64,000 bases of DNA from Methylococcaceae bacterium (lineage in GTDB: Bacteria; Pseudomonadota; Gammaproteobacteria; Methylococcales; Methylomonadaceae), in assembly GCA_016715325.1 (NCBI GenBank), contig JADKAL010000002.1, positions 248,001 to 312,000 on the forward strand, in the 5' to 3' direction. The notes below the pieces were generated by a model. That model saw only the letters and a program-made list of their open reading frames with translations, was not told where the DNA came from and made no database searches. Shown one piece after another: positions 35,568 to 46,684 of this stretch. The position numbers were made by a program, and so were the translations under genes. How positions within the stretch are numbered: the stretch's first letter is position 1; each line of letters opens with the position of its first letter.

Positions 35568-36982
35568 TGTTAAGCCATAACGCTATCAAAGATCGATTGA
35601 AAGCCGCCCTGGATCTGGATGTTTGTACTTCCAAGATTGTGGTCGTCGGTTTGGGCGTAACCGGTATCTCAGTTGCACGATACTTGTCAGCATTAGGGTT
35701 TGATTTTGTTATCTCCGATAGTCGCGATCAGCCTTCAGGATTATCCCAGCTTCAAGAAGCACTAGGGGGTATTGTTGCAGTGACAGGCAAGTTTGATAGT
35801 GAGTTGTTTTCAAAAGCCTCGCATTTAGTGGTGAGCCCCGGGATCTCTTTAACGGAAACGGCAATTCAGCAAGCCATGCAACAAGGCGTGAAGATAATCG
35901 GCGATATCGATCTATTCGCGTGCGCAGTCGATGCACCTATTATTGCCATCACCGGTTCGAATGGGAAAAGCACGGTGACGACGATGGTCGGCGATATGGC
36001 GATAGCATCAGGAAAGAAAGCCGGCGTAGGCGGTAATCTGGGTTTGGCGGCGCTCGATCTGTTGGACGCTCAAGCGGACATGTATGTGCTCGAACTGTCC
36101 AGTTTTCAATTGGAAAGAACAACTCAACTGAATGCTGCAGCGGCTACGGTATTAAACATTAGCGCCGACCACTTGGATCGTCATGCAAACTTAGCGGATT
36201 ACGCCAGGCAAAAACAACGTATCTATGTAAATGACGGCGTCATGGTTATCAATATCGATGATCCGATTGTGTTAAAGATGCGAGAAAAAGGCAGGGAGAC
36301 GTTAACTTTTTCGATCAGGAATAAAGCTGATTTCTGGATAAGCAACGAGCATAATCAAGAATACTTGATGCACGGTGAAAAATCGTTGATGCCTTTGACC
36401 GATTTACCGCTGGAAGGTCGACATAATGCGGCTAATGCATTGGCGGCCTTGGCATTAGGAACGGCAGTCGGATTAGAGATGGATGCAATGTTAAGTGCGC
36501 TTAGAGCATTCAAAGGATTAGCGCACAGGATGCAATGTGTTGCTGTCATAGACGGTGTCACTTGGATAAACGATTCGAAGGCTACAAATATCGGTGCCTG
36601 TGTCGCAGCATTACAAGGTTCGGACCGAAAAGTTGTGTTGATTGCAGGCGGGGATGCCAAAGGTGCTGATATGCATGAATTGGTACCTGCGATAAAAGAA
36701 AAAGTAACGAAAATTATACTGATTGGGAAGGATGCTGGGCTTATAGAACACGCACTAAATGGTCGCGTACCGGTTTATGAGGCTGGAAATATGAAAGAAG
36801 CTGTTGAAATTGCGGGTGAAATTGTTATGTCCGGCGAAAACGTGCTTTTATCGCCGGCCTGTGCGAGTCTCGATCAATATAAAAACTATCAAGATCGCGG
36901 TGATCAATTTGCCGAAGCCGTTTTGAATCGAATGAAAAGAACTATTGCAAGCTTATCCGAAAATATAAAGGCTGCAATATGA
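35564..36982 (+). CDS. murD: UDP-MurNAc-L-alanine-D-glutamate ligase
   Basis: 472 residues. A Rossmann start (Val-Val-Gly-Leu-Gly-Val-Thr-Gly) is followed by the ATP loop Thr-Gly-Ser-Asn-Gly-Lys-Ser-Thr-Val (near 128-136) and His-Asn-Ala-Ala-Asn. It adds D-glutamate to the stem peptide in the cytoplasm. Somewhat longer than the E. coli enzyme at the N-terminus (about 20 residues before the core). The start overlaps mraY, the end overlaps ftsW by four bases. Confidence 0.97.
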   Translation: MMLSHNAIKDRLKAALDLDVCTSKIVVVGLGVTGISVARYLSALGFDFVISDSRDQPSGLSQLQEALGGIVAVTGKFDSELFSKASHLVVSPGISLTETAIQQAMQQGVKIIGDIDLFACAVDAPIIAITGSNGKSTVTTMVGDMAIASGKKAGVGGNLGLAALDLLDAQADMYVLELSSFQLERTTQLNAAAATVLNISADHLDRHANLADYARQKQRIYVNDGVMVINIDDPIVLKMREKGRETLTFSIRNKADFWISNEHNQEYLMHGEKSLMPLTDLPLEGRHNAANALAALALGTAVGLEMDAMLSALRAFKGLAHRMQCVAVIDGVTWINDSKATNIGACVAALQGSDRKVVLIAGGDAKGADMHELVPAIKEKVTKIILIGKDAGLIEHALNGRVPVYEAGNMKEAVEIAGEIVMSGENVLLSPACASLDQYKNYQDRGDQFAEAVLNRMKRTIASLSENIKAAI

Positions 36983-38151
36983 ACCGGCGAAATCAGCAGC
37001 TAAAAGAAAAATTTTATTTTGACCCGATACTGGTTTTTGTCACGGGAAGTTTAATTTTTATCGGTTATGTCATGGTGGCGTCGTCATCCTTGCATTTGGG
37101 TGTAGAGCAGAAGCAAGATAGTTTCTACTACCCGATAAGACAGTTAGCCCATATTTTTTTAGGATTAGTCCTCGCAATGGGAATAGCGAGAGTATCGATG
37201 GAGACGTGGGAAAAAATCGGTTCGGCCTTGTTTATCGCCGGGTTATTCATGCTGGTAATTGTGTTGATTCCGGGGTTAGGCGTAAAAGTCAACGGCAGTA
37301 TTCGTTGGTTATCGTTAGGCGGTGTACGAATTCAGGTTTCTGAAGTCGTAAAGTTTTTTTCCGTAATTTATATGGCGGGTTATGTCACCAGACATAAAGA
37401 GAACCTACAAGGTTCGGCGTACGGAATTATCAAACCCTTGCTGTTATTTTCAGTTGCCTGCATTTTATTGTTATTGGAACCGGATTTCGGCTCCTCAGTC
37501 GTCATCCTGATGATCGCGATGGGTATGATGTTCTTAGGCGGTGCTAGGTTAAAGCAATTCATCATTTTGCTGACGCTAGTTGCGGCGTTAGCGGCATCGT
37601 TGGTTATTGTTGCACCTTATCGAATGGCACGCTTAGTCAGCTTCGTCGATCCTTTTAAAGATTATTTGAAATCAGGTTATCAATTGTCGCAAGCGCTCAT
37701 TTCTTTCGGTAGAGGAGAAGTACTTGGGGTGGGATTAGGTAGCGGCATCCAGAAATTGTTTTATTTGCCTGAAGCGCATACCGACTTTTTATTTTCAGTG
37801 ATCGGTGAAGAATTAGGACTGATCGGCGTGTGTACAGTCATCTCGTTATTTGCCTTGTTGATCTGGCGTGCATTCGGCGTGGCTGCAGAAGCTGAACAAG
37901 CGGGGCAACGATTTTCAGCATTCATTGCTTACGGTTTGGGAATATGGCTGGGCTTTCAATCCTTCGTCAATATGGGCGTTAATATGGGCATATTGCCGAC
38001 GAAAGGATTAACACTACCTCTGATGAGTTATGGCGGAAGCAGCATGATGGTCATGTGTTGCGCTATTGCTTTACTTTATAGGGTGCATAGCGAAACAGTC
38101 GCCTTGAGTGGAAAAATACCGGTGGATATATCGAAATGGGTAAACGTATAG
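36979..38151 (+). CDS. ftsW: Septal peptidoglycan glycosyltransferase FtsW
   Basis: 390 residues with about ten membrane spans. SEDS family features: Pro-Glu-Ala-His-Thr-Asp-Phe-Leu-Phe-Ser (about 263-272) and Gly-Leu-Thr-Leu-Pro-Leu-Met-Ser-Tyr-Gly-Gly-Ser-Ser (near 343-355). It polymerises lipid II at the septum as the partner of FtsI. The murG gene begins 16 bases before its stop. Confidence 0.96.
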   Translation: MNRRNQQLKEKFYFDPILVFVTGSLIFIGYVMVASSSLHLGVEQKQDSFYYPIRQLAHIFLGLVLAMGIARVSMETWEKIGSALFIAGLFMLVIVLIPGLGVKVNGSIRWLSLGGVRIQVSEVVKFFSVIYMAGYVTRHKENLQGSAYGIIKPLLLFSVACILLLLEPDFGSSVVILMIAMGMMFLGGARLKQFIILLTLVAALAASLVIVAPYRMARLVSFVDPFKDYLKSGYQLSQALISFGRGEVLGVGLGSGIQKLFYLPEAHTDFLFSVIGEELGLIGVCTVISLFALLIWRAFGVAAEAEQAGQRFSAFIAYGLGIWLGFQSFVNMGVNMGILPTKGLTLPLMSYGGSSMMVMCCAIALLYRVHSETVALSGKIPVDISKWVNV

Positions 38152-39191
38152 TAATCATGGCGGGCGGTACAGGCGGGCATGTGTTCCCGGCACTGGCTGT
38201 TGCGCAATGGTTTTTGGACAATGGTTGGGACGTCTCTTGGTTAGGAACGCATAAAGGGCTGGAAAGTAAAGTCGTGCCTGAAAAGGGAATTGAAATAGAC
38301 TGGCTGTCCGTAGCGGGCGTGCGCGGAAAAGGCTTGATATCGAAAGTCTCATCGGTATTTAAATTGATCAAAGCCTGCGGACAGGCATTTATGATTTTAC
38401 GCCGCCGCAAACCGGATGTTGTGCTCGGCATGGGAGGGTTTGTAGCAGGCCCGGGCGGATTGATGGCGAAAGTTCTCGGAATACCGCTCGTCATACACGA
38501 GCAAAACAGGGTCCCCGGCACGACCAATCGATTATTGGCAAAATTTGCCGATCAAGTCCTAGAGGCTTTTCCAAACAGTTTTAAAAAAACAGCGAACGCA
38601 AAATGCACGGGCAATCCTTTACGTAAAGAATTTTTAAATCAGGTAAAAGAAAAAGAAGCGATTGAGGGAAGAAACATCCGCTTATTGATTATCGGCGGAA
38701 GTCAAGGCGCTCAAGCGTTAAATGAAGCGATTCCGGACACGTTATCGACCTTGCAAGGAATTGATGTATGGCATCAAACCGGTGCGATCATGCAAGAGCA
38801 CGTTGCTAAACGGTATATAGACCAGGGAATGAAAGCGAAAGCTACGGCGTTTATAGACGATATGGTGTCGGCTTATCGATGGGCGGACATTATCATTTGC
38901 CGTGCCGGTGCAATGACGGTTAGTGAAGTCGCAGCAATGGGCTTGCCTGCAATATTGATTCCGCTCCCGAATGCCATAGATGATCATCAAATGGCGAATG
39001 CGCGTTTTCTATCCGAGTCGGGCGCCGGTTTTATCTTGCCCCAAAAAGAATTGAATACAAAGAATTTAATCGACTTAATTACAACGGCGCGATTAAAGCT
39101 TGACGATATGGTTAAGGCGGCTGGGCAATGTGCTCGTATGGATGCGACGGAAACCGTAGCAAATTATTGTATCAGTGAGGTTGAACGATGA
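38136..39191 (+). CDS. murG: UDP-GlcNAc transferase MurG
   Basis: 351 residues. N-terminal Gly-Gly-Thr-Gly-Gly-His (10-15), then His-Glu-Gln-Asn-Arg-Val-Pro-Gly (near 119-126), and Gly-Gly-Ser-Gln-Gly-Ala (near 188-193), the GT-B family marks. It converts lipid I to lipid II on the inner face of the membrane. Overlaps ftsW by 16 and the fusion gene by 4 bases. Confidence 0.97.
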   Translation: MGKRIVIMAGGTGGHVFPALAVAQWFLDNGWDVSWLGTHKGLESKVVPEKGIEIDWLSVAGVRGKGLISKVSSVFKLIKACGQAFMILRRRKPDVVLGMGGFVAGPGGLMAKVLGIPLVIHEQNRVPGTTNRLLAKFADQVLEAFPNSFKKTANAKCTGNPLRKEFLNQVKEKEAIEGRNIRLLIIGGSQGAQALNEAIPDTLSTLQGIDVWHQTGAIMQEHVAKRYIDQGMKAKATAFIDDMVSAYRWADIIICRAGAMTVSEVAAMGLPAILIPLPNAIDDHQMANARFLSESGAGFILPQKELNTKNLIDLITTARLKLDDMVKAAGQCARMDATETVANYCISEVER

Positions 39192-41530
39192 TTGCTTCTC
39201 CTCAATTAGAACCGAAACGAGAACTCGGCAATATCAAATGGATTCATTTTGTCGGTATCGGCGGAACAGGAATGTGCGGGATTGCCGAAGTGTTGTTTAA
39301 TCTTGGATACACCGTTTCGGGTTCGGATATAAAGGAAAGCGCTGTGACGCAAAGACTCGTTGAGCTAGGCGTTAAAGTTGCGATAGGTCATAAGCGCGAA
39401 AACATAAAGCAAGCCGATGTTGTTGTCGTATCAAGTGCGATTGATCGAAAAAACGATGAGGTGGATGAAGCTTATTTAAACCGTATACCGGTTATTCCAC
39501 GCGCGGAAATGCTAGCAGAATTAATGCGCTTCCGTTTCGGCATTGCCGTTGCAGGTACGCATGGAAAAACCACGACGACCAGTCTGACAGTTTCTATGCT
39601 AGCAGAGGGCGGATTAGATCCAACCTATGTGATCGGCGGACGTCTGAATAGCGCAGGCGTCAATGCCAAATTAGGGCTGGGAAATTATCTGGTAGCTGAA
39701 GCCGATGAAAGCGATGCTTCATTTCTTTATTTACAGCCGATGATAGCGATAGTGACCAATATCGATCAAGATCATATGGCGACTTATCAGAATAATTATC
39801 AGCGGCTTAAAGAAACGTTTATTGAATTTCTGCATCATTTGCCGTTTTACGGCATGGCGGTCGTTTGTATTGACGATGAAGGCGTCAGACAAGTACTGCC
39901 CGAAATCTCGAAACCGGTTACAACCTACGGTGTCCACAATGATGCGGATATTCGTGCAGAAAATATTATTCAAAACGGCATGCAAACATCTTTCGAAGTC
40001 ATCCGTAAAGATAAGCCAAATAAATTGCATGTCACCTTGAACATGCCGGGGTGGCATAACATGCTCAACTCTCTGGCTGCAATTGCAGTAGCCACAAAGC
40101 TGGAGGTTTCGGACGATGCTATTGTCAGAAGCTTGGGCGGTTTCACGGGGGTAGGCCGAAGGTTCCAAATCAACGGGGATTTACCGTTTCAAAACGGAAA
40201 AGTCACTTTGGTCGATGATTACGGTCATCATCCACGTGAAATTGCAGCAACACTGGAAGCACTTCGTCAAGCTTGGCCTGAAAGAAGGGCGGTGGTGGTC
40301 TTCCAGCCGCATCGCTATACCCGGACCCGCGATTTATTTGAAGACTTTGTCCATGTGCTGTCAACGGTGGATGTACTGATTCTTATGGATGTCTATTCTG
40401 CAGGGGAATCGGTCATCCCCGGCGCCGATGGAAGGGCTTTAAGCCGGGCAATACGTATTCGAGGTAAGGTTGATCCGGTTTTCTTGGAAAGCAAAGGCGA
40501 ACTGGCAACCGTATTAGCCGGAATCATCAAAGAGGACGATGTCATATTAACAGTTGGCGCCGGTAATGTCGGTCAGATAGCAGCGGAATTACCCGAGTCA
40601 TTAGCAAAAGAAATATCGAAAATAAGCATTGTAGATAAGTCGGAGTTTAAGGGACGTTTGTTAATAAACGAGCCTTTAGCAAAATATACGAGCTGGCGTG
40701 TCGGCGGCGTTGCAGACCGGCTTTATTTGCCGTTCGATAAAAAGGACTTATGCGCGTTTATTAAAAGCTTACCGGAAGACGAGCCTTTGCTATGGATGGG
40801 CTTGGGCAGCAATTTACTGGTACGTGACGGCGGTGTTCGCGGAACGGTTATTAACACCAAAGGACGCCTAAAAGCCATGCGCATCAATGACGACGGAACA
40901 GTCTATGTTGAAGCCGGCGTTCCTTGTGCGCATGTTGCCAAATTTTGCGTAGACCAAGGCTTAACCGGAGCGGAATTTTTAGCCGGGATACCGGGAACGA
41001 TGGGCGGTGCTTTAAAAATGAATGCAGGCGCCTTCGGCGGGGAAACTTGGCGTATCGTAAAAAGCGTGGAAATGCTTAACGCCAAGGGAGACATAACTCA
41101 CAGAGATCATCAAGATTTTGAGATTGACTATCGTTCTGTGAAAAGCACAAAAAATGCCGATAACGACTGGTTTCTTTCGGCGAATTTAGTGTTGGAGCCG
41201 GGCGACTCCGTCGAAAGCGTCCAAAAAATTAAAACGCTATTGGAAACAAGATCGAAAACACAACCGACAAATCAGCCGAGTTGCGGTTCGGTCTTTAAGA
41301 ATCCGGAAGGCGACTATGCCGCTAGATTGATCGAAGCCTCCAAACTCAAAGGCTACAGTATCGGCGGCGCATCGGTGTCGGAAAAACATGCCAATTTTAT
41401 TGTAAATACCGGGAATGCCACAGCGGCGGACATCGAAAATTTAATCAAATACGTTAAAAGAAAAGTTCAATACCTTCATGGCATTGAGCTGCAAACAGAG
41501 GTTTGCATGATAGGTGAGGAAAAAGCGTGA
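39188..41530 (+). CDS. murC/murB: MurC-MurB fusion protein
   Basis: 780 residues holding two enzymes in one chain. Residues 1 to about 470 are MurC: Gly-Ile-Gly-Gly-Thr-Gly-Met near 23-29 and Gly-Thr-His-Gly-Lys-Thr-Thr-Thr (near 123-130), the L-alanine ligase. From about 490 to the end is MurB, the FAD-dependent enolpyruvyl reductase: Thr-Ser-Trp-Arg-Val-Gly-Gly (near 500), Gly-Leu-Gly-Ser-Asn-Leu-Leu-Val-Arg (near 538), Gly-Ile-Pro-Gly-Thr-Met-Gly-Gly (near 598), and [10 protein letters not shown] (near 695) with the catalytic serine. In most relatives they are separate neighbours. No stop or frame change is seen at the join, so fusion appears real. MurB makes the substrate that MurC uses. 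Confidence 0.93.
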   Translation: MIASPQLEPKRELGNIKWIHFVGIGGTGMCGIAEVLFNLGYTVSGSDIKESAVTQRLVELGVKVAIGHKRENIKQADVVVVSSAIDRKNDEVDEAYLNRIPVIPRAEMLAELMRFRFGIAVAGTHGKTTTTSLTVSMLAEGGLDPTYVIGGRLNSAGVNAKLGLGNYLVAEADESDASFLYLQPMIAIVTNIDQDHMATYQNNYQRLKETFIEFLHHLPFYGMAVVCIDDEGVRQVLPEISKPVTTYGVHNDADIRAENIIQNGMQTSFEVIRKDKPNKLHVTLNMPGWHNMLNSLAAIAVATKLEVSDDAIVRSLGGFTGVGRRFQINGDLPFQNGKVTLVDDYGHHPREIAATLEALRQAWPERRAVVVFQPHRYTRTRDLFEDFVHVLSTVDVLILMDVYSAGESVIPGADGRALSRAIRIRGKVDPVFLESKGELATVLAGIIKEDDVILTVGAGNVGQIAAELPESLAKEISKISIVDKSEFKGRLLINEPLAKYTSWRVGGVADRLYLPFDKKDLCAFIKSLPEDEPLLWMGLGSNLLVRDGGVRGTVINTKGRLKAMRINDDGTVYVEAGVPCAHVAKFCVDQGLTGAEFLAGIPGTMGGALKMNAGAFGGETWRIVKSVEMLNAKGDITHRDHQDFEIDYRSVKSTKNADNDWFLSANLVLEPGDSVESVQKIKTLLETRSKTQPTNQPSCGSVFKNPEGDYAARLIEASKLKGYSIGGASVSEKHANFIVNTGNATAADIENLIKYVKRKVQYLHGIELQTEVCMIGEEKA

Positions 41531-42447
41531 TAACAAATCCAAATGAGTTCGGCCGAGTAGCTTTATTAATGGGCGGTTCTGCAGCTGAACGAAAAGTCTC
41601 GTTAAAAAGCGGAGCCGCTGTATTTGAAGCGTTGAAAAATAAGGGCGTTGATGTTGTTGCAATCGATGTGACTGGAAGCCCTGTAGACGCATTAGCCGGG
41701 CAAAAAATAGACAGAGTATTCAACATCATTCACGGTCGCGGCGGTGAAGACGGGATATTACAGTCCGTACTTGAAGTGATGGAAATACCTTATACGGGCA
41801 GCGGCGTATTGGCGTCGGCGCTCAGTATGGATAAGTTACGCACCAAATTATGCTGGCTGGGATATGGACTGCCCACACCGAAATGGCATCTATTGAAAGG
41901 GTTGGGTGATTTGGATGACTGTATTGAAAGATTGGGTTTTCCAGTCATTGTAAAACCCGCTCAGGAAGGTTCGAGTATTGGAATGAGCAAGGCGAATAAC
42001 CGGGAAGAACTGATAAAAGCCCTTGAAATTGCGGCAGAGTTCAACTGCGATGTCTATGCCGAATCTTGGGTTGTGGGTAAGGAATATACCGTGGCCCTGC
42101 TTGATGGAGAAGCGTTACCGGCAATTCGTCTGGAAACGCCGAATGCGTTTTACGATTACGAAGCCAAATACAATGCAAATACAACAAAATATCATTGTCC
42201 GTGCGGATTAGACCCAGAACAGGAACAGCAGTTACAGAAATTGGCTATCAAGGCCGGTGATGTTATCGGTATTAAAGGTTGGGCGCGAGTGGACGTCTTT
42301 ATCGACGACAACAACCAACCGCAGCTAATAGAAATCAATACCGTTCCTGGCATGACCGATCATAGTTTAGTACCGATGGCGGCAAAACAAGCGGGTATCG
42401 GGTTTGATGACTTGGTTTGGCGAATCTTGGAAACAAGTTGCCGGTAA
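41527..42447 (+). CDS. ddl: D-alanine-D-alanine ligase
   Basis: 306 residues, GTG start at 41527 overlapping the fusion gene's stop by four bases. ATP-grasp features: Gly-Arg-Gly-Gly-Glu-Asp-Gly (near 70), [10 protein letters not shown] (near 144-153), Arg-Val-Asp-Val-Phe (near 257) and Glu-Ile-Asn-Thr-Val-Pro-Gly-Met-Thr (near 271). It makes the dipeptide used by MurF. Confidence 0.96.
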   Translation: MITNPNEFGRVALLMGGSAAERKVSLKSGAAVFEALKNKGVDVVAIDVTGSPVDALAGQKIDRVFNIIHGRGGEDGILQSVLEVMEIPYTGSGVLASALSMDKLRTKLCWLGYGLPTPKWHLLKGLGDLDDCIERLGFPVIVKPAQEGSSIGMSKANNREELIKALEIAAEFNCDVYAESWVVGKEYTVALLDGEALPAIRLETPNAFYDYEAKYNANTTKYHCPCGLDPEQEQQLQKLAIKAGDVIGIKGWARVDVFIDDNNQPQLIEINTVPGMTDHSLVPMAAKQAGIGFDDLVWRILETSCR

Positions 42448-42454
42448 ATGAAAA

Positions 42455-43189
42455 ATGGAAGTTGCAAAAACACTGTTAGCTTTTGCATTGTTAGGATTGG
42501 CGTTATGGCTTTTTGGACGGCAGGCCGTTAGTCATCAAGTATCGGAATCACTGCCGATACGTTATGTCAGAACGGAAGGTGTTTTCCAATATTTAAGTAA
42601 AGATGAGTTAAAAGCGGCATTAATGCCTTTGGTAGCGGTAGGTATTATCGAAGCGGATATGCAAAAAATTCATACCACGGTAGCGAACTTACCTTGGGTG
42701 AAAAATGTGACGGTTGAGCGAGTATGGCCCGATACCATAGATATAAAAGTCAGCGAACGGAAGGCCTATGTAAGATGGGGACAAAATAGCCTGTTGACAG
42801 AAAATGGAGAGATTTTTTCCCCGAGCAATGTCGATCAATTCCAATCGTTGCTTTTGGTAGAGGGGCCGAAAAATCAAGAAGCCAAAACATTAGAAATTAT
42901 GAAAGGCGTTAAAACGGCATTGGACGATCAAGCGTTAGAGTTGGCTGAGTTCAATGTAAACGGTAGAGAAGCATGGACATTGAAGTTAAAAACCGGTTTA
43001 GAAATTGTGTTGGGGCGAACAGGACAATTAAAAAAACTACAGCGGTTTTTGGATACCTTACCCATTTTGGGACAAGACAAATTAGCGGCAATGCAGGTAG
43101 TGGATTTACGTTACCCGAACGGCTACGCAGTGTCATGGAAACCTGAAATGGAAGCAATCGATTGGGGAAAGCCTCAAACCCAAGAATAA
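42455..43189 (+). CDS. ftsQ: Cell division protein FtsQ
   Basis: 244 residues. A short N-terminal tail, one membrane span (about 5-20), a POTRA domain (about 35-105, with Trp-Val-Lys-Asn-Val-Thr-Val-Glu-Arg-Val-Trp-Pro near 76-87), and the FtsQ beta domain after it. It links FtsL and FtsB in the divisome. Cytoplasmic part is very short compared with E. coli. Confidence 0.93.
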   Translation: MEVAKTLLAFALLGLALWLFGRQAVSHQVSESLPIRYVRTEGVFQYLSKDELKAALMPLVAVGIIEADMQKIHTTVANLPWVKNVTVERVWPDTIDIKVSERKAYVRWGQNSLLTENGEIFSPSNVDQFQSLLLVEGPKNQEAKTLEIMKGVKTALDDQALELAEFNVNGREAWTLKLKTGLEIVLGRTGQLKKLQRFLDTLPILGQDKLAAMQVVDLRYPNGYAVSWKPEMEAIDWGKPQTQE

Positions 43190-43229
43190 CAGAAGATTGT
43201 CAATAAAGAAGACGACACAGAGCAAATTA

Positions 43230-44456
43230 ATGGCGAAGAAAACAGAACGTAATTTAATAGTCGGACTCGACATAGGCACGTCAAAAGTGGCGGCGATCGT
43301 CGGCGAACTGTCGAGCGATGGGAATATTGAAGTGATTGGCATAGGATCAACGCCTTCCCGCGGCCTTAAAAAAGGCGTGGTAGTTAACCTCGAATCGACA
43401 GTACAGTCCATTCAACGAGCTGTCGAAGAAGCGGAATTAATGGCCGGATGCCAAATTAAATCGGTATTTGCAGGGATTGCCGGTAGTCACATACGCAGCC
43501 TGAATTCGCATGGCGTCGTAGCTATCAAAGATAAAGAAGTCAGTCAATACGATATTGATCGGGTAATCGACTCTGCAAGAGCGGTTGCCGTCCCTGCCGA
43601 CCAAAAAATTCTGCACATTTTGCCGCAGGAATTCATTATCGATCTTCAAGACGGTATCAAAGAGCCGATTGGAATGTCGGGGATTCGTTTAGAGGCGCGG
43701 GTTCATATGGTAACGGGAAGTGTCAGCGCCTCCCAAAATATCATCAAATGTATACGCCGTTGCGGGTTGGAAGTCGAAGATATAGTTCTGGAACAACTGG
43801 CCTCTTGTAATTCGGTCCTGACCGAGGATGAAAAGGATTTAGGCGTTTGTTTGATCGATATCGGCGGCGGTACCACCGATATAGCAATATTCGCCGACGG
43901 CGCAATTAAACATACGGCGGTTATACCCATAGCGGGCGATCAGGTGACGAACGATATTGCCGTAGCGCTACGAACACCAACCGTCAATGCAGAAGAAATT
44001 AAGCGTAACTACGCCTGTGCATTAACACAGCTTGCTAGCGTCGATGGGGTTATTGATGTCCCGAGTATCGGCGATCGCGCGCCGAGAAAAATTTCCACAC
44101 AAAATTTAGCAGAGATTATCGAGCCTAGATATGAAGAATTGATGTTGCTTGTGCAATCTGAATTAAGACGGAGCGGTTATGAAGAATTAATTGCGGCCGG
44201 AATTGTATTAACCGGAGGCAGTTCGAAAGTGATGGGGCTTATAGAGCTAGCGGAAGAAATTTTTCATATGCCGGTGCGTATGGGTGTGCCACAAAATGTC
44301 AGCGGATTGGCGGAGGTTGTAAGGAACCCCATTCATTCGACAGGCGTTGGATTATTGATGTATGGAAGGGATCACCAGGGTGGTATTCGGGGCAATGAAT
44401 CGGAAGAATTAAGTTTTTTTGCAAAAGTGAAGAGCTGGTTTCAGGGTAATTTTTAA
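43230..44456 (+). CDS. ftsA: Cell division protein FtsA
   Basis: 408 residues from the ATG at 43230; a TTG 33 bases earlier is possible but less likely, because the protein aligned to its family begins near Met-Ala-Lys-Lys. Actin-like: Gly-Leu-Asp-Ile-Gly-Thr-Ser-Lys (12-19), Leu-Ile-Asp-Ile-Gly-Gly-Gly-Thr-Thr-Asp (near 206-215) and Val-Leu-Thr-Gly-Gly-Ser (near 328). The C-terminus Phe-Phe-Ala-Lys-Val-Lys-Ser-Trp-Phe is the amphipathic membrane-targeting helix. It ties FtsZ to the membrane. Confidence 0.96.
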   Translation: MAKKTERNLIVGLDIGTSKVAAIVGELSSDGNIEVIGIGSTPSRGLKKGVVVNLESTVQSIQRAVEEAELMAGCQIKSVFAGIAGSHIRSLNSHGVVAIKDKEVSQYDIDRVIDSARAVAVPADQKILHILPQEFIIDLQDGIKEPIGMSGIRLEARVHMVTGSVSASQNIIKCIRRCGLEVEDIVLEQLASCNSVLTEDEKDLGVCLIDIGGGTTDIAIFADGAIKHTAVIPIAGDQVTNDIAVALRTPTVNAEEIKRNYACALTQLASVDGVIDVPSIGDRAPRKISTQNLAEIIEPRYEELMLLVQSELRRSGYEELIAAGIVLTGGSSKVMGLIELAEEIFHMPVRMGVPQNVSGLAEVVRNPIHSTGVGLLMYGRDHQGGIRGNESEELSFFAKVKSWFQGNF

Positions 44457-44485
44457 TTAATATAGGTTTTACTAGAGGTAGCGAA

Positions 44486-45646
44486 ATGAAATACGAACTG
44501 ATGGATATGTGTAGTGAAAATGCGGTAATTAAAGTAATCGGCGTTGGCGGCGGCGGTGGCAATGCAGTTAATCATATGGTAGACAGCCATATCGAGGGTG
44601 TAGAATTTATTTGCGCAAATACCGATGCTCAAGCGCTAAGAAAATTAAACACCAGCACCATTATTCAATTAGGCGTTGAGTTGACCAAAGGTTTGGGTGC
44701 TGGTACAAACCCCGAGGTTGGAAGACAAGCCGCTGAAGAAAATAGAGAGCGTATTAAAGAAGTTATTACCGGTGCCGATATGGTGTTTTTGACCGCCGGT
44801 ATGGGCGGCGGTACAGGTACCGGAGCTATTCCCGTTATTGCTGAAATAGCGAGAGATATGGGGATTTTAACGGTAGCCGTTGTAACCAAACCGTTTACCT
44901 TCGAAGGTAAAAAGAAAATGGCGATAGCAGAACAAGGCATTGCCGATCTTGAAAAATATGTCGATTCTGTCATAACGATTCCTAATGAAAAATTGCTCCC
45001 GGTATTGGGTAAAAATGCATCGTTGCTAAATGCCTTTAAAGCAGCAAACGATGTATTATTGGATGCTGTTCAAGGAATTACCGATTTGATTGTTCATCCG
45101 GGTTTAATCAACGTGGATTTTGCCGATGTTCGAACCGTAATGTCCGGCATGGGCGCCGCTATTATGGGCACCGGTGCCGCTAAAGGCGAAAACCGTGCAA
45201 GAGAAGCGGCGGAAAAAGCCATTGCGTGTCCGTTATTGGAAGATATTAATCTACAAGGCGCGCGCGGGATTTTGGTCAATATTTCTGCGGCTGAAATGGG
45301 AATTGCCGAATTTAACGAAGTCGGTAACATCGTTCACGAATTTGCGTCGGAAGATGCCGTCATAAAAATCGGAACGGCCGTAGACTCGTCATTAGGCGAT
45401 GAAATCAAAGTAACCGTTGTAGCAACCGGCATGGGCTTGCCTAGAGCACAAATGATGAGACCTGCGGATAAATTGATGCAAAAAGCAGCTGTAGGTGAAA
45501 TTAACTATAAAGTGTTGGATAAGCCGACAATACAGCGTCAAAACAAACCTGAAACCAGGGAAACCCGTTTCGGTGCGCAACCCAAAAAAGATATGGATTT
45601 GGACTATTTAGACATTCCGGCTTTTCTAAGACGGCAAGCAGATTAA
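44486..45646 (+). CDS. ftsZ: Cell division protein FtsZ
   Basis: 386 residues of the tubulin-like GTPase. Gly-Gly-Gly-Gly-Gly-Asn-Ala-Val (about 22-29), the tubulin signature Gly-Gly-Gly-Thr-Gly-Thr-Gly (about 106-112) and Asn-Xaa-Asp-Phe-Ala-Asp-Val near 210 are present. The C-terminal peptide Asp-Ile-Pro-Ala-Phe-Leu-Arg-Arg-Gln-Ala-Asp binds FtsA and ZipA. Forms the Z ring. It follows ftsA by 29 bases with an AGAGGTAG ribosome site. Confidence 0.98.
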   Translation: MKYELMDMCSENAVIKVIGVGGGGGNAVNHMVDSHIEGVEFICANTDAQALRKLNTSTIIQLGVELTKGLGAGTNPEVGRQAAEENRERIKEVITGADMVFLTAGMGGGTGTGAIPVIAEIARDMGILTVAVVTKPFTFEGKKKMAIAEQGIADLEKYVDSVITIPNEKLLPVLGKNASLLNAFKAANDVLLDAVQGITDLIVHPGLINVDFADVRTVMSGMGAAIMGTGAAKGENRAREAAEKAIACPLLEDINLQGARGILVNISAAEMGIAEFNEVGNIVHEFASEDAVIKIGTAVDSSLGDEIKVTVVATGMGLPRAQMMRPADKLMQKAAVGEINYKVLDKPTIQRQNKPETRETRFGAQPKKDMDLDYLDIPAFLRRQAD

Positions 45647-45722
45647 AGGAAAATCATCCGGTTAACCCAATCTTAAGGTCTGATTGTGGTAAGATTACTC
45701 ATCTTTACATATAGGCTTAAAC

Positions 45723-46646
45723 ATGATTAAACAGCGAACCTTGAAAAACACGATTAGAGCAACCGGTGTGGGGCTTCATACCGGCGATAAAGTTTACTTG
45801 ACTTTACGCCCGGCAGAACCGAATACCGGCATCAGGTTTCGTCGCGTTGATCTGGATTTTCCGGTGACAATCCAGGCTACGCCGGGTAATGTCGGAGAAA
45901 CCGTCCTTTCAACGACGTTAGTTTCGGGGACGACAAAAATTTCTACCGTTGAGCATTTGTTGTCGGCTTTCGCCGGTCTTGGCATTGATAACGCGATTAT
46001 CGATGTCAGCGCCGCTGAAGTACCCATTATGGATGGAAGTGCCGGACCTTTTGTATTTTTACTTCAGTCTGCCGGTGTGCAAGAGCAGGATTGCCCGAAA
46101 CAATATATCCGGATTAAACACAAGGTCATGGTTGAAGAGGGCGATAAATGGGCTGCTTTCGAGCCGTTCGACGGATTTAAAGTGACCTTCACGATCGATT
46201 TCGAACATCCTGCGTTTGCCGAAAATGTGAAAACGGCAACGATGGATTTTTCTTCGACGACTTTCGTAAAAGAAGTAAGTAGGGCTAGGACTTTCGGCTT
46301 TATGCGTGATATCGAAATGCTAAGACAAAACAATCTTGCCTTGGGCGGAAGTCTCGATAACGCGATAGTTGTCGACGATGCGAAGATATTGAACGAAGAC
46401 GGATTACGTTACGCCGACGAATTTGTAAAACATAAAATTCTTGATGCCATTGGTGATCTTTATCTTTTGGGACATAGTTTGATCGGTCAATTTACCGGTT
46501 ATAAATCAGGACATGGACTTAATAACAAGTTGCTCAGAACTTTATTAGCAGATAAAGATGCCTGGGAAAAAATTACATTCGATGACGAAAAGGAAGCGCC
46601 GATTTCATTCATGCGTTCGGCGGAATCGCCAAGAACAGCGGCCTAA
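45723..46646 (+). CDS. lpxC: UDP-3-O-acyl-GlcNAc deacetylase LpxC
   Basis: 307 residues of the zinc deacetylase for the committed step of lipid A synthesis. Zinc ligands: His in Val-Glu-His-Leu-Leu-Ser (near 78-83) and His and Asp in [10 protein letters not shown] (about 238-247). Sits 76 bases after ftsZ, as usual in gammaproteobacteria, and may have a separate promoter in that gap. Confidence 0.98.
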   Translation: MIKQRTLKNTIRATGVGLHTGDKVYLTLRPAEPNTGIRFRRVDLDFPVTIQATPGNVGETVLSTTLVSGTTKISTVEHLLSAFAGLGIDNAIIDVSAAEVPIMDGSAGPFVFLLQSAGVQEQDCPKQYIRIKHKVMVEEGDKWAAFEPFDGFKVTFTIDFEHPAFAENVKTATMDFSSTTFVKEVSRARTFGFMRDIEMLRQNNLALGGSLDNAIVVDDAKILNEDGLRYADEFVKHKILDAIGDLYLLGHSLIGQFTGYKSGHGLNNKLLRTLLADKDAWEKITFDDEKEAPISFMRSAESPRTAA

Positions 46647-46684
46647 TTTTTAGGATCAAACGGAATCTTGTTTTTAAAGCAAAA

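Noticed and set aside
43197..43229. TTG start extending ftsA by 11 codons
   Set aside because: The ATG at 43230 gives the normal FtsA start; the extension is not conserved-looking.
45661..45695. A separate lpxC promoter
   Set aside because: TAAGAT at 45690-45695 is a fair -10 but no matching -35 at a proper distance.
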